This document shows, piece after piece, positions 1 through 8,973 of a stretch of DNA of 36,631 nt. The notes beneath the pieces are model-generated. The model ran no database searches and was not told the origin of the DNA. It worked only from the letters and a program-made list of their open reading frames with translations. The DNA is from Synechococcus sp. MED850 (GTDB lineage: Bacteria > Cyanobacteriota > Cyanobacteriia > PCC-6307 > Cyanobiaceae), in NCBI GenBank assembly GCA_002700765.1, contig PAEP01000015.1:18305-54935 (forward strand). Direction: 5' to 3'. The stretch's first letter is position 1. Each line of letters begins with the position of its first letter. The translations under genes were made by a program, and so were the position numbers.

Positions 1-2
1 TG

Positions 3-881
3 CCCCTACAGCTGCTCCACTTTGGTTCGGCTCCGCTGTATGCGGTTCTCTCCAACCTTCTGGTGTCTCCTCTGCTGGCGCCGCTCACCCTCGCTTCCAT
101 GATCGTGGCGTTGTTGGCTCTTTTGGCTCCATTGCCTGTGCTGATCGTGTTGATCTGGCCGGTGCAACACCTGGCGGGAGCCTTGATCGCGTTGGTGATC
201 TGGATCAGTCATTGGCCTGGCGCCCAACTGTTGACCGGCCACCCTCAGCCTGTGGTGGTGATCGCTCTGGCTCTGGGCTTGTTGCCCTGGCTTCTGGCGG
301 ATGTCCGCAGCTGGCGGAAGCACAGCTGGTTGTTGGTTGCCCTGGCCGTTCTCTGGCAGGGCGTCGTGCAGCTGGGGGATGCAGTCGTGACCCTTGATCA
401 GCACGGAAGGCACTGGCTTCTTGCCCGCCACAGCGGACGGGCGGCACTGATCAGCAGCCATGGCGATGAGCGAAGCTGCTTGATGGCGAAGCGTTTGGCC
501 CATGTCCATGGCCATGGGCGTCTTGATTGGATTCTGTTGCTGGACCCTGTGGCCGGAGATGTGCCGTCCTGTTGGGATGCATTGGCACGTACGGTGCGAA
601 GCGTTCACACCGGTCATCGGCTGATCGCTCCCGGACAGACATTGACAAGTTCGGGGTTGGCTGTGAACCGATTGCAGGCATCCGGAGCGTCGCTGCTGTT
701 GCAGGCCGGTGCGGAGCGGTGGTTGCTGTTACCGCAGTCGCAGGATCTGCAGTCCCTACAGCAGCAATGGTCAGGTGATGGTGAGCCCTTCAGCGGCATC
801 TGGCTCGGCTTCCGACCAACCCGTGCACAGCGCCGTTGGTTGGCCGCCAGGCCCGTGGGCGTTTTGAAGGCCGCGATCTAG
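3..881 (+). CDS. comEC: ComEC/Rec2-family competence protein, C-terminal part (5' truncated by window edge)
   Basis: The reading frame is open from the first complete codon at position 3, so this is the last 292 residues of a longer protein that starts outside the window. The visible part begins with hydrophobic helices (FGSAPLYAVLSNLL, then long Leu/Val/Ala stretches to about residue 110). This matches the end of the ComEC competence domain, the inner-membrane channel that imports single-stranded DNA in transformation. The remaining 180 or so residues are soluble and sit where many ComEC proteins carry a metallo-beta-lactamase-like domain, but I see no HxHxDH metal motif. An internal GTG at 63 could be mistaken for a start, but the upstream frame is clearly coding. 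The gene ends 27 bases before tRNA-Ser. The family call is good; the function of the soluble tail is unknown. Confidence 0.8.
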   Translation, partial: PLQLLHFGSAPLYAVLSNLLVSPLLAPLTLASMIVALLALLAPLPVLIVLIWPVQHLAGALIALVIWISHWPGAQLLTGHPQPVVVIALALGLLPWLLADVRSWRKHSWLLVALAVLWQGVVQLGDAVVTLDQHGRHWLLARHSGRAALISSHGDERSCLMAKRLAHVHGHGRLDWILLLDPVAGDVPSCWDALARTVRSVHTGHRLIAPGQTLTSSGLAVNRLQASGASLLLQAGAERWLLLPQSQDLQSLQQQWSGDGEPFSGIWLGFRPTRAQRRWLAARPVGVLKAAI

Positions 882-908
882 AGTGATTTCACGTCAGAAA
901 TGGCGTGT

Positions 909-995
909 GGAGAGGTGGCAGAGTCCGGTTGAATGCGCACGACTCGAAATCGTGTAGGGGTCACACCCTCGTGGGTTCGAATCCCACCCTCTCCG
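909..995 (+). tRNA. tRNA-Ser (anticodon CGA)
   Basis: The 7-bp acceptor stem pairs GGAGAGG (909-915) with CCTCTCC (988-994), and the discriminator base is G995. The anticodon stem CACGA/TCGTG encloses the loop CTCGAAA, giving anticodon CGA, which reads UCG serine codons. There is a long variable arm, as expected for tRNA-Ser, and a normal T arm with GGTTCGAATCC. CCA is not encoded. It lies 27 bases after comEC on the same strand and could be co-transcribed with it. Confidence 0.95.
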
Positions 996-1009
996 TTTTG
1001 AGCTCAAAA
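996..1009. repeat. 14-bp perfect palindrome directly after tRNA-Ser
   Basis: TTTTGAGCTCAAAA reads the same on both strands and starts at the base after the tRNA discriminator. As RNA it has no room for a stable loop, so it is more like a DNA-level palindrome, or part of the tRNA 3' trailer, than an intrinsic terminator. Confidence 0.5.
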
Positions 1010-1442
1010 TGAGACACAAATGAGAGCCCATTTGAGACTGTTCGTTGTTGCTCTTGTGTCGCTGATGGCTGGGTGTTAACCGAATCAGCACTTCAACACT
1101 GTTGGTCTCCACTCGGTGAGCGGACCCAGAAGAACCTACCTAATTTATGTGTGATCAATCTTGACCTGAACTTTGCACAAACAACGTTGCTGGGTTTGGT
1201 TCCGGGGCGGTTTGACTGAATCCGGACATTGGCGACCAGGATTCGTGGGGACATCGGCTGTCGAAGGCGGCATCAGAATCGAACATCCATCCTTCGTTCC
1301 CGTGAGAGTGCCTGAATGGCGAGTGGCGATGCAGGAACCGAATGATCTCAACATCCCGCCAGCTGGAATGTCCAAATCAGGTCCATGGCTTCTGGGGAGC
1401 TGATCTCGCGACTTGTTTGTTCTGGCGAGATTGCGAAGCGGT
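996..1442. other. Intergenic stretch with no supported gene
   Basis: These 447 bases lie between tRNA-Ser and the ABM-domain gene. Short open frames exist on both strands (about 1145-1403), but they overlap each other antisense and show no recognisable motif or ribosome site. A 14-base perfect palindrome, TTTTGAGCTCAAAA, begins directly after the tRNA at 996-1009. Nothing else stands out. No tRNA 3'-end duplicate that would mark an attachment site was seen. Confidence 0.5.
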
Positions 1443-1832
1443 TCAACTCAACCTGGAGAAGCCGCAGGTGGTGGCATAAACCTTGAATTGGATCCCGGAT
1501 TGTTGCATCGCCTCCAGGCTTTTTTTGCCAATGGTTCCGTAGAACTCCAAGCTGAATGAATCACCGAGTTGCTCATGCTGACGGAAGTATTCAGCGATGT
1601 GGGGAGCATTCAGATGGGCAAGAAATGCGTCGTCGTTGATGAACGCTTCCGACCATGTGAAAGACAGCGGATCTTCAGGATCAGCAACAAATGTGTGGTG
1701 GGCCGTTCCAGGTTCGTTTTTTTGCACCAGGTCGTCGGTGGCTTTGCTCATGGCGATGTAATCATCGACACAGCCTGGTTTGATCCTGATCCTTGCCAGA
1801 ACAATGAAAGCCTGAGGGGATGATGTTGACAT
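1443..1832 (-). CDS. Antibiotic-biosynthesis-monooxygenase (ABM)-domain small protein
   Basis: This 129-residue protein has the pattern of an ABM / dimeric alpha-beta barrel domain: a first strand IVLARIRIKPG, a helix with DDYIAMSKATDDLV, then HHTFVADPEDP, the strand SFTWSEAFINDDAFLAHL and the segment HIAEYF. Family members include monooxygenases, heme- or small-molecule-binding proteins and many of unknown role. No signal peptide or membrane segment is visible, so it is probably cytoplasmic. The ATG at 1832 begins MSTSS, and no strong Shine-Dalgarno sequence precedes it. It stands alone between a gene-free stretch and a divergent region, next to tRNA-Ser, which fits a patchily distributed accessory gene. 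The fold call is fairly safe; any specific reaction would be a guess. Confidence 0.75.
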   Translation of the reverse strand: MSTSSPQAFIVLARIRIKPGCVDDYIAMSKATDDLVQKNEPGTAHHTFVADPEDPLSFTWSEAFINDDAFLAHLNAPHIAEYFRQHEQLGDSFSLEFYGTIGKKSLEAMQQSGIQFKVYATTCGFSRLS

Positions 1833-1864
1833 CAGAATTATTTACGTGGGCGAAACTTAGCAAC

Positions 1865-1882
1865 ATTCATCCATGGGTGAAT
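1865..1882 (-). terminator. Short inverted repeat between two minus-strand small genes
   Basis: ATTCATCCATGGGTGAAT is an inverted repeat with one T-G wobble, lying between the stop of the upstream minus-strand gene (1926) and the ABM gene start (1832). It has little loop and no T-tract. It could be a weak terminator or an operator in the ABM promoter; I cannot tell which. Confidence 0.3.
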
Positions 1883-1925
1883 CTTGCCTCAGCTGGACGC
1901 AACTGATCCGTTTGCAGTTGTCAGT

Positions 1926-2183
1926 TCAGGAATGGAAAACAAGCACTAGACCCTGTTTCACTTGATGGAATTCACGCTCTTCACGGCTGAGATCCAGTCC
2001 GACTTTCAGCCCCTCTTCCAGGGCTGCCTCAAACGGTGGTGTTGATGGTGGTGTTGCACTGATCCACAAGGCAGCGATTCCGACTGCAGTGGCATGCCAT
2101 CGGAACTGCTCGGTGGCTCCGATATCCGGTTCATTCAGCGCATCCTCGAGGAGGGCGTTGATCGTGAGACTTGAGCTGGCCAT
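1926..2183 (-). CDS. Hypothetical 85-residue protein
   Basis: Starting at the ATG at 2183 this encodes 85 residues beginning MASSSLTINALLEDALNEPD. The frame stays open upstream to about 2504, but that part runs antisense into the glycosyltransferase and has shadow-like composition, so the inner ATG is preferred. The product is acidic with an N-terminal helix, an aromatic/Ala-rich middle (FRWHATAVGIAALWISA) and a C-terminal segment rich in Glu, Lys and hydrophobic residues. I see no signal peptide and do not recognise the family. It is divergent from the glycosyltransferase gene, about 73 bases apart if that gene starts at 2257. Its coding-like composition on the inner segment supports it, but it remains an orphan call. 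Confidence 0.55.
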   Translation of the reverse strand: MASSSLTINALLEDALNEPDIGATEQFRWHATAVGIAALWISATPPSTPPFEAALEEGLKVGLDLSREEREFHQVKQGLVLVFHS

Positions 2184-2256
2184 AGCTTTCAGGATCGTGA
2201 TCCTGGTCTGCTCCCGCAACGAGCTGAGAGACTTCGTAGCGTTAGGGCCGAAAAGG

Positions 2257-3489
2257 TTGATCGCGTCCGAGAACAACGCTCTCCCGCGTCGGATCACCCT
2301 CGTGCACGAATGGTTCACGCCTCGCTCAACCGGGGGTGCGGAATTGGTTGTGGAGGCGATCGACACGCTGCTGACCGATCTGGGGCGCCAACCACAGCTG
2401 GCTGCACTGGTTGATGGAGAAAGCAGTCGTCCAGGAAGCTGGTTGAGTGAGCGTTCGATCCTCACCAGCCCTGTGCAGGGACTGCCCTGGGGGATCAGCC
2501 ACATTCAGCAGTACCTTCCGCTGCTGCCGATAGCGATCGAGCAGCTCGATCTCGGCGCGGCTGAGTTGGTGATCAGCAGCAACCACCTTGTGGCCAAAGG
2601 CGTCCTCACGTCGCCGGATCAGCTCCATATCAGCTATGTGCATACCCCGGTTCGTTATGCCTGGGATCAGATGCATGCCTATCTGGAGCGATCCGCACTG
2701 GTTCGCCGCGGATTGGGACCCTTGATCCGTTGGCAGCTGCATGCCTTGCGTCAATGGGATCAACTCACGGCCCAGCGTGTTGACCATCTGATCGCGAATT
2801 CCCGGTTCACAGCCCGACGCATCCGTAAGTTCTGGGGCCGCGAGGCCGAGGTGATTCACCCACCGGTCTGCGTGGAACGGTTTCGCTGGACTCTTGAGCG
2901 GGAGGACTTTTATCTCTGCCTCTGCCGTCTTGTGCCCTACAAACGGGTTGATCTGGTGGTTCAGGCGTTCAATCGATTGGGGCTGCCTCTGTTGGTGGTG
3001 GGCGATGGCCCTGAACGTCAGTACCTCGAGGCGTTGGCTGGACCCACGGTGACCCTGCTCGGACGGCAGTCCCAGCAGCAGGTGGAAGCGTTGATGGCTC
3101 GCTGCCGTGCATTTGTCTTTGCCGGGCTTGAGGATTTCGGCATCGCTCCAGTGGAGGCGATGGCCTCCGGAGCACCGGTGATTGCTTTCGGTCGTGGTGG
3201 CCTGCTCGACACGGTCCGCTGTGTTCACCAAGGGGCCACAGACCCAACCGGACTGCTGTTTCCTGATCAGACTGTTGATTCGATCGAGCAGGCTCTGCAG
3301 TGGTTCGCCGATCGACAGCTCTGGCGCCAGATGGATCCTGAGTCCATCCGCCTGTGGGCCGAGCGGTTCCGGCCGGAGGCCTTTGGCTCCCGCTTTGAAG
3401 CCGCTGTGCGCCGCGCCTGGTTGGCGCATCAACAGGGCTGTGCCGTTGCGGCGAGTGACCCTGGACGGATGCCAGGACTGATGGTGTGA
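2257..3489 (+). CDS. Glycosyltransferase family 4 (GT-B fold)
   Basis: This protein of about 410 residues opens with ITLVHEWFTPRSTGGAE, the usual GT4 N-terminal strand and glycine-rich loop. It ends with a nucleotide-sugar domain: LCRLVPYKRVDLVVQAF, LLVVGDGPER, then the EX7E motif region GLEDFGIAPVEAMASGAPVIAF. Such enzymes transfer a sugar from a nucleotide donor, here probably to a lipid-linked or surface polysaccharide. The next gene, 30 bases on, is a lipid-carrier sugar transferase, which supports that role. There is no in-frame ATG near the start of the domain. TTG at 2257 is the best candidate, with GTG at 2197 or 2302 as alternatives; none has a convincing ribosome site. Sugar specificity cannot be read from the sequence. 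Confidence 0.85.
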   Translation: MIASENNALPRRITLVHEWFTPRSTGGAELVVEAIDTLLTDLGRQPQLAALVDGESSRPGSWLSERSILTSPVQGLPWGISHIQQYLPLLPIAIEQLDLGAAELVISSNHLVAKGVLTSPDQLHISYVHTPVRYAWDQMHAYLERSALVRRGLGPLIRWQLHALRQWDQLTAQRVDHLIANSRFTARRIRKFWGREAEVIHPPVCVERFRWTLEREDFYLCLCRLVPYKRVDLVVQAFNRLGLPLLVVGDGPERQYLEALAGPTVTLLGRQSQQQVEALMARCRAFVFAGLEDFGIAPVEAMASGAPVIAFGRGGLLDTVRCVHQGATDPTGLLFPDQTVDSIEQALQWFADRQLWRQMDPESIRLWAERFRPEAFGSRFEAAVRRAWLAHQQGCAVAASDPGRMPGLMV

Positions 3490-3519
3490 CGTTGAGTGTG
3501 GCGAGACACAGGATGAGTC

Positions 3520-4278
3520 TTGACGACGGCCTCCCGGCCAACACTCCGTCAGACAGCAGGGCTGGCCATTGGGCGGGGGTCCTATCGGCCCCACTTGGCT
3601 GTGATTACAGCCCCACCGTCCCTTCTCCCTGCAAACACGCTGATTCGTCAGCAGAGCAGGATCGGCCGTGGCCTGAAGCGCACCGGAGACATTTTCTTTT
3701 CAGCTGCCGTTTTAGGGCTAGGTGCTCCAGTGTTGCTCGTTCTGGCTGCCCTGGTGAAGTTGAGTTCACCCGGTCCGGTTTTTTATGTCCAGCGGAGGGT
3801 TGGTCGGAACTATCACCGTTTCGGTTGCATCAAGTTCCGCACGATGCGATCGGATGCAGACAAGGTTTTGGCGAGTGTGCTGGCGGAGAATCCGCAGCTC
3901 AAAGATGAATATGAGCGTGATTTCAAGCTCCGTCGTGATCCCAGAATCACTTGGGTGGGGCGGTTCCTGCGTCGTTCCAGCCTGGATGAATTGCCCCAGT
4001 TCCTGAACGTGCTTCGGGGTGAGATGAGTGTGGTTGGTCCAAGACCAATCGTGGACAAAGAGTTGGTCCGCTACGGCCACTTCATGGATGAGGTTGCAGC
4101 GGTCCGCCCTGGGCTGACCGGGTTATGGCAGGTGAGCGGTCGCAACAATCTCAGTTACCGCAAGCGGGTCAAGCTCGATCTCGCCTATGCCCGGGGGCGC
4201 TCGTTCAGCCTCGATCTCGCGATCATTCTTCGCACCTTCGGTGTGCTGCTGCTTCCCATGGACCGGGGAGCCTTTTGA
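3520..4278 (+). CDS. Lipid-carrier sugar transferase (bacterial phosphoglycosyltransferase, ExoY/WbaP type)
   Basis: This 252-residue protein is a short phosphoglycosyltransferase with one membrane hairpin (IFFSAAVLGLGAPVLLVLAALVKL, about residues 57-80). Conserved blocks follow: PVFYVQRRVGR, IKFRTM, SLDELPQFLNVLRGEMSVVGPRP and RPGLTGLWQVSGRN. These enzymes move a sugar-phosphate from a UDP-sugar to undecaprenyl phosphate at the cytoplasmic membrane, the first step of a repeat-unit polysaccharide. It lacks the multi-helix N-terminus of full WbaP. The TTG start at 3520 is supported by AGGA at 3510-3513, six bases upstream. It follows the GT4 gene by 30 bases and is probably in the same transcript. 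Confidence 0.88.
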   Translation: MTTASRPTLRQTAGLAIGRGSYRPHLAVITAPPSLLPANTLIRQQSRIGRGLKRTGDIFFSAAVLGLGAPVLLVLAALVKLSSPGPVFYVQRRVGRNYHRFGCIKFRTMRSDADKVLASVLAENPQLKDEYERDFKLRRDPRITWVGRFLRRSSLDELPQFLNVLRGEMSVVGPRPIVDKELVRYGHFMDEVAAVRPGLTGLWQVSGRNNLSYRKRVKLDLAYARGRSFSLDLAIILRTFGVLLLPMDRGAF

Positions 4279-4285
4279 ATCCTGA

Positions 4286-4301
4286 TCTCTGAGCCCAGAG
4301 A
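4286..4301. terminator. Hairpin between convergent genes
   Basis: TCTCTG (4286-4291) and CAGAGA (4296-4301) form a 6-bp stem with a 4-base loop in the 44-base gap between the convergent sugar transferase and cobD genes. There is no T-tract. A bidirectional weak terminator is the likely role. Confidence 0.4.
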
Positions 4302-4322
4302 CCAACACTGCCTGAACAATCC

Positions 4323-5336
4323 TCAGGCCAGAGCCCAGACCAGCAATGCGATCGAAAGCCAGGCGCCTTGAAGTCTCAGGCTGAGATCGAGGATGCGTCG
4401 CACCGCTTGGTCATCAGGACATGGCTGGCCGGAGGCCAGAAGCGGTTTGTCCACCCAGTGATCCCCGTAGCGGTTCCGGCCACCAAGCTGCACCCCGGCG
4501 CAGTGGGCGTAAATCGCCTCGGAACGTCCTGAATTGGGTGAGGGATCGTTGGCTCCATCCCGCTCGGCGGCTTGAACCAGCCCGGCCAGTTCAGTCCAGG
4601 GTCGACTGATCAGGGGCAGTGTCAGCATCACCAGACGGCATGGCATCCAGGTGAGCAGGTCGTCCAGACGAGCCCCAGCTGTGCCCAGCCAGCGCAGACG
4701 TCCCGTCCTGTAACCCAGCATCGAATCCAGGGTGCTGGCCGCTTTGAAGCCGAAGGCCAGGCTGAGCGGACCGGGCCAGGTGTTGGCATGCATCCAAACC
4801 CCAGCCCCCAGCAGCATCCAGAACAGTGGCGCAAAGATGCCATCCACCGCGTTCTCCGAAGCGCTCTCAGCAGCGGCTCGGTGGATCTCTGGCACCTGCA
4901 AGCCTGAGACATCACGGCCCACAATCCAACTCAGGCGCTGGCGGGCTGGCTCCAGGCTCCCCGTTGGGTTTGAGGGGATGGCCTGGAGCACCGCAAGAAC
5001 GCTGTCCCTCAGGCTTCGCGCTGCCAGGGTGCTCGCCAGACCGATCACCAGCAGAACAGCGCCCAGGGAGGACAGACGATCGCCTTGCACCAGCGTGAGC
5101 TGCTCGATGCTCCAGCCCACCAGGCTGCTGCCTCCCACCATCAGCAGGGTGATCACAAGCCCGCCGATGCGCAGCGGCCCCTCCCGATCGCCAGTGATCC
5201 GCTCAACCTGATCTCGAAGCTGTTGGATGGCAGCACCCATCACCACCACAGGGTGAGGGCACCAGCGCGGGTCTCCGATCAACAGGTCCAGACCCGCGGC
5301 CGCGATCACCGCAACAACAGGGTTCAGCGGCGGCAT
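4323..5336 (-). CDS. cobD: Adenosylcobinamide-phosphate synthase (CobD/CbiB)
   Basis: This 337-residue integral membrane protein has the CobD/CbiB signature: LDLLIGDPRWCPHPVVVMG at residues 16-34, SWIVGRDVSGL, AAAESASENAVDGIFAPLFW and YRTGRLRWLGTAGARLDDLL. It adds the aminopropanol-type side arm to adenosylcobyric acid in late cobalamin (in picocyanobacteria, pseudocobalamin) synthesis. Length is normal for the family, and several hydrophobic helices lie in the N-terminal half and at the C-terminus. The ATG at 5336 begins MPPLNPVVAV. It lies downstream of ilvC on the same strand, separated by a strong hairpin, so it is probably transcribed separately. No cobalamin riboswitch is visible in the 64-base gap. 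Confidence 0.93.
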   Translation of the reverse strand: MPPLNPVVAVIAAAGLDLLIGDPRWCPHPVVVMGAAIQQLRDQVERITGDREGPLRIGGLVITLLMVGGSSLVGWSIEQLTLVQGDRLSSLGAVLLVIGLASTLAARSLRDSVLAVLQAIPSNPTGSLEPARQRLSWIVGRDVSGLQVPEIHRAAAESASENAVDGIFAPLFWMLLGAGVWMHANTWPGPLSLAFGFKAASTLDSMLGYRTGRLRWLGTAGARLDDLLTWMPCRLVMLTLPLISRPWTELAGLVQAAERDGANDPSPNSGRSEAIYAHCAGVQLGGRNRYGDHWVDKPLLASGQPCPDDQAVRRILDLSLRLQGAWLSIALLVWALA

Positions 5337-5369
5337 CAGTCCTCCTTTTGAATCGCACCGCCTGCTTCA

Positions 5370-5391
5370 GGACAGGCCGCTGGGCCTGTCC
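5370..5391 (-). terminator. Strong hairpin after ilvC
   Basis: GGACAGGCC (5370-5378) and GGCCTGTCC (5383-5391) form a perfect 9-bp GC-rich stem with a GCTG loop, 9 bases beyond the ilvC stop. No U-tract follows on the minus strand, so it may act as an RNA-stabilising 3' structure as well as, or instead of, an intrinsic terminator. Confidence 0.6.
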
Positions 5392-5400
5392 GACAGTGAC

Positions 5401-6432
<1,032 letters not shown>

Positions 6433-6464
6433 TTACGCAGTGACCCTTTCGGATCCGATTCCGT

Positions 6465-7067
6465 TCAGGCTTCGTTGGGATGGGAGATCACCCGGTCGAT
6501 CAGGCCATACTCCTTGGCTTCTTCAGCGCTGAGGAAGTAGTCGCGATCGGTGTCCTTCTCGACCTTTTCAAAGCTCTGGTCGCTCATCTCGGCCAGTGAT
6601 CGGTTGAGCATCTCTTTCATTCGCAGGATTTCTCTGGCTTCAATTTCGATGTCACTGGCCTGCCGACGACTGGTGCCTCCCAGGGGCTGATGAATCATGA
6701 TCCGACTGTGGGGAAGCGCCACGCGCTTGCCCTTGGTGCCGGCCGCCAGAAGGAAGGCTCCCATTGACGCGGCCAGGCCAACGCAGATGGTCACAACGTC
6801 ACTCTTGACATACTTGATCGTGTCGTAGATGGCCAGGCCTGCTGTCACCGAGCCACCGGGTGAGTTGATGTAGAGATAGATCGGCTTGCTGCTGTCCTCG
6901 GAGTCGAGATACAGCATCTGAGCCACGAGGCTGTTGGCGATGCCGTCGTTCACCTCGGAGCCGAGAAACAGAATCCGCTCAACCCCAAGACGGGTGTAGA
7001 TGTCGACCCAACGCTCCATCTGGCTGCCGGGCAGGCGGTAGGGAACGCTGGGAGTACCGATCGGCAT
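6465..7067 (-). CDS. clpP: ATP-dependent Clp protease proteolytic subunit (catalytic, paired with ClpR)
   Basis: This 200-residue ClpP peptidase has an intact triad: Ser101 in GLAASMGAF, His126 in MIHQPLGG and Asp172 in KDTDRDYF. It forms the ring chamber that degrades proteins delivered by a Clp ATPase. The gene follows clpR by 38 bases on the same strand. In cyanobacteria the clpR partner is usually the essential ClpP3 paralogue, and the two build a mixed ring. The ATG at 7067 ([11 protein letters not shown]) agrees with family starts. No propeptide of note is seen. The paralogue number (P3) is inferred from the ClpR neighbour only. Confidence 0.95.
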   Translation of the reverse strand: MPIGTPSVPYRLPGSQMERWVDIYTRLGVERILFLGSEVNDGIANSLVAQMLYLDSEDSSKPIYLYINSPGGSVTAGLAIYDTIKYVKSDVVTICVGLAASMGAFLLAAGTKGKRVALPHSRIMIHQPLGGTSRRQASDIEIEAREILRMKEMLNRSLAEMSDQSFEKVEKDTDRDYFLSAEEAKEYGLIDRVISHPNEA

Positions 7068-7105
7068 GGGTCAGGTCTGAAAAGGAATGGAATGTTTGAT
7101 GTCGG

Positions 7106-7774
7106 TCAGTCGGCGCTGTTGCCGGGAAGGTCCTTGCGGCTGCTGAGCACCCGGTCAATCAGGCCGTATTCAACGGCCTGAGCCGGCGTGAGATAGCTCA
7201 TCCGATCAGAATCCTTGCTGAGGTCATCAACGGAGCGGCCGGTGTTGTTGGACAGGATCTCCAGCATGGCCCTCTTGTTGTGCAGCACCTCCTTGGCCCG
7301 GATCTGGATATCCGTGGCTTGCCCCTGGGCACCGCTGCGGGGTTGATGCAGCACGATCGATGAATGGGGGAGGGCGGCACGCTGGCCCTTTGTTCCGGCT
7401 GAAAGAATCACGGCCGCTGTTCCCATGGCCTGACCAATGCAGATGGTGTGAACAGGCGGTTTGACGTACAGGAGCGTGTCGCAGATTGCAAAAGCCTCGG
7501 TTTCAAAGCCGATGGCATCACCGGAATACCAACTTGTACCGGTTGAATTGATATAGAAATAAATCGGCTTGTCTGGATTATCGAATTCGAGATAAAGCAG
7601 CTGGGCGATGATCAATTCAGTGACATCAATGCCCATCTGACGCTTGGCATCGTCATCTGAAAAGAGTGGAAGCCCGAGATAAACGATACGTTCCTTGAGC
7701 AGCAGGGAGGGGAGATCTGGAGGGGGAGTCCGCATTACGGCGTTGTCGCCGTAATAGGGGGCTGATGTGGTCAT
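7106..7774 (-). CDS. clpR: ClpR, inactive ClpP-like subunit
   Basis: This 222-residue protein is clearly ClpP-fold (YINSTGT, AGTKGQRAALPHSSIVLHQPRSG) but lacks the protease serine. Where ClpP has GLAASMGA this has GQAMGTAA, so glycine (about residue 118) aligns with the nucleophile. It also carries the extra loop typical of ClpR after YINSTGT (SWYSGDAIGFETEAFAIC). ClpR subunits share a heptameric ring with active ClpP and lower or tune its activity. The ATG at 7774 is preceded by an AGG-containing sequence. It is the first gene of a clpR-clpP pair. Confidence 0.95.
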   Translation of the reverse strand: MTTSAPYYGDNAVMRTPPPDLPSLLLKERIVYLGLPLFSDDDAKRQMGIDVTELIIAQLLYLEFDNPDKPIYFYINSTGTSWYSGDAIGFETEAFAICDTLLYVKPPVHTICIGQAMGTAAVILSAGTKGQRAALPHSSIVLHQPRSGAQGQATDIQIRAKEVLHNKRAMLEILSNNTGRSVDDLSKDSDRMSYLTPAQAVEYGLIDRVLSSRKDLPGNSAD

Positions 7775-7804
7775 CTACCTGCAACGGCGCCATGTTGGAG
7801 GAGC

Positions 7805-8944
7805 CTAGCGGGGGTCTGCAGCGCGTCGCTCCGAGGATCGTGTCGGCTTCCCGACGGTTTTGGATTTACTTCGATCCTTCTGTTTTTCCAGGCGGGCAAA
7901 CACCATGCGGCCGGTGGGGGTCTGCAAGGCACCGGTGACCACCACCGGCTTGCGCTGACCGATCAGGGCCTTGGCGTCATTGACGACCACCATCGTGCCG
8001 TCGTCGAGGTAACCGACACCTTGGCTTTCCTCCTTCCCTTCGCGGACGATCTTGAGATTGAGCTCATCGCCCGGTTGCACCTCAGGCCTGAGAGCAATCA
8101 CCAGTTCGCTCAGGTTCATCACCTTCAGCTCCTTGACCTGAGCCACCTGGGCCAGGTTGAAATCAGCCGTCACCAGGGTTCCGCCGGTGTCGGACGCCAG
8201 TTGGAGCAAACGCTCGTCTGTGCCCGCTCCGTCATACCGGGTGCTGTTGATCACCAGTCGCCGGCCATAGGTCTCGCGCAGATCCTTGAGCAGCTTCAAG
8301 CCACGCCGACCCTTGGCGCGCTTCTCGACGTTGGTGGAGTCCGATAACTGCTGCATCTCACCGATCACCGATTCAGCCACGATCACCTGACCTTCCAGCA
8401 GTCCACAGGCGAGCATCCCGCGAATCCGCCCGTCGATGATCACGCTCGTGTCCAGGATCTTCGCCGTCGCTGGGGTGAGCACTCCGTCCGCCACCAACAG
8501 GGCTTCGGTGCTGGCGGGATTGAACAGGCGCAGCAGGGTGCGGCCGTGCACCTCCGCGAGATTGCTGCCAAGAACGCCGAAGAACACATTGCTGACCACT
8601 GCCAACAGTGGTTTGAGCAGAACGATCCCTCCCGCGAAGGGCAGCAGCAGCACAGGAAGCAGCAGCAGGTTGGCCACCAGCAGGCCAAGGATCAGACCCA
8701 CGGCTCGGCTGACCAGCAGATCGGTGGGCATGGTGCGCACCTGCTGCATCAGCTTCACCCGCAGGCGCTTGAACACCAGGCCGGCAATCACGCCGATGCC
8801 CCCGCCGGCCCCGCTGAGAATCAGCCGGAGCTGTTCAACGTCCGTGGATTCGTTGACCAGCCCCTGCGGCAGCAGATGCACGCCCATCCATCCAGCGGCT
8901 GCGCCGGAGGTCAGAAACAGCAAAAGGATGAGCGGATCCACCAT
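7805..8944 (-). CDS. PIN/TRAM-domain membrane protein (YacL-like)
   Basis: This 379-residue protein has about four N-terminal membrane helices (residues 1-130), then a PIN domain starting ILDTSVIIDGRIRGM with acidic residues typical of PIN nucleases (D in LDTS, E in ESVIGEM, TDERLLQLA and VTADFNLAQVA). A TRAM-like RNA-binding segment follows at the C-terminus (PGDELNLKIVREGKEESQGVGYLDDGTMVVV) with a basic tail. It resembles YacL of Firmicutes and its cyanobacterial and plastid relatives. A membrane-anchored RNase is plausible, but its substrate is unknown. The ATG at 8944 is divergent from hemW, with a gap of about 29 bases. It lies 30 bases upstream of clpR on the same strand. Confidence 0.9.
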   Translation of the reverse strand: MVDPLILLLFLTSGAAAGWMGVHLLPQGLVNESTDVEQLRLILSGAGGGIGVIAGLVFKRLRVKLMQQVRTMPTDLLVSRAVGLILGLLVANLLLLPVLLLPFAGGIVLLKPLLAVVSNVFFGVLGSNLAEVHGRTLLRLFNPASTEALLVADGVLTPATAKILDTSVIIDGRIRGMLACGLLEGQVIVAESVIGEMQQLSDSTNVEKRAKGRRGLKLLKDLRETYGRRLVINSTRYDGAGTDERLLQLASDTGGTLVTADFNLAQVAQVKELKVMNLSELVIALRPEVQPGDELNLKIVREGKEESQGVGYLDDGTMVVVNDAKALIGQRKPVVVTGALQTPTGRMVFARLEKQKDRSKSKTVGKPTRSSERRAADPR

Positions 8945-8973
8945 GGGTTCTGGACGTGGTCGCTCAATCCGTT

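Noticed and set aside
1145..1403. Short frames on both strands after tRNA-Ser
   Set aside because: They overlap antisense, lack ribosome sites and match nothing recognisable.
2326..3594. Long open frame on the minus strand (over 400 codons)
   Set aside because: It is antisense to the GT4 gene, has no family motif and shows the composition of a high-GC shadow frame.
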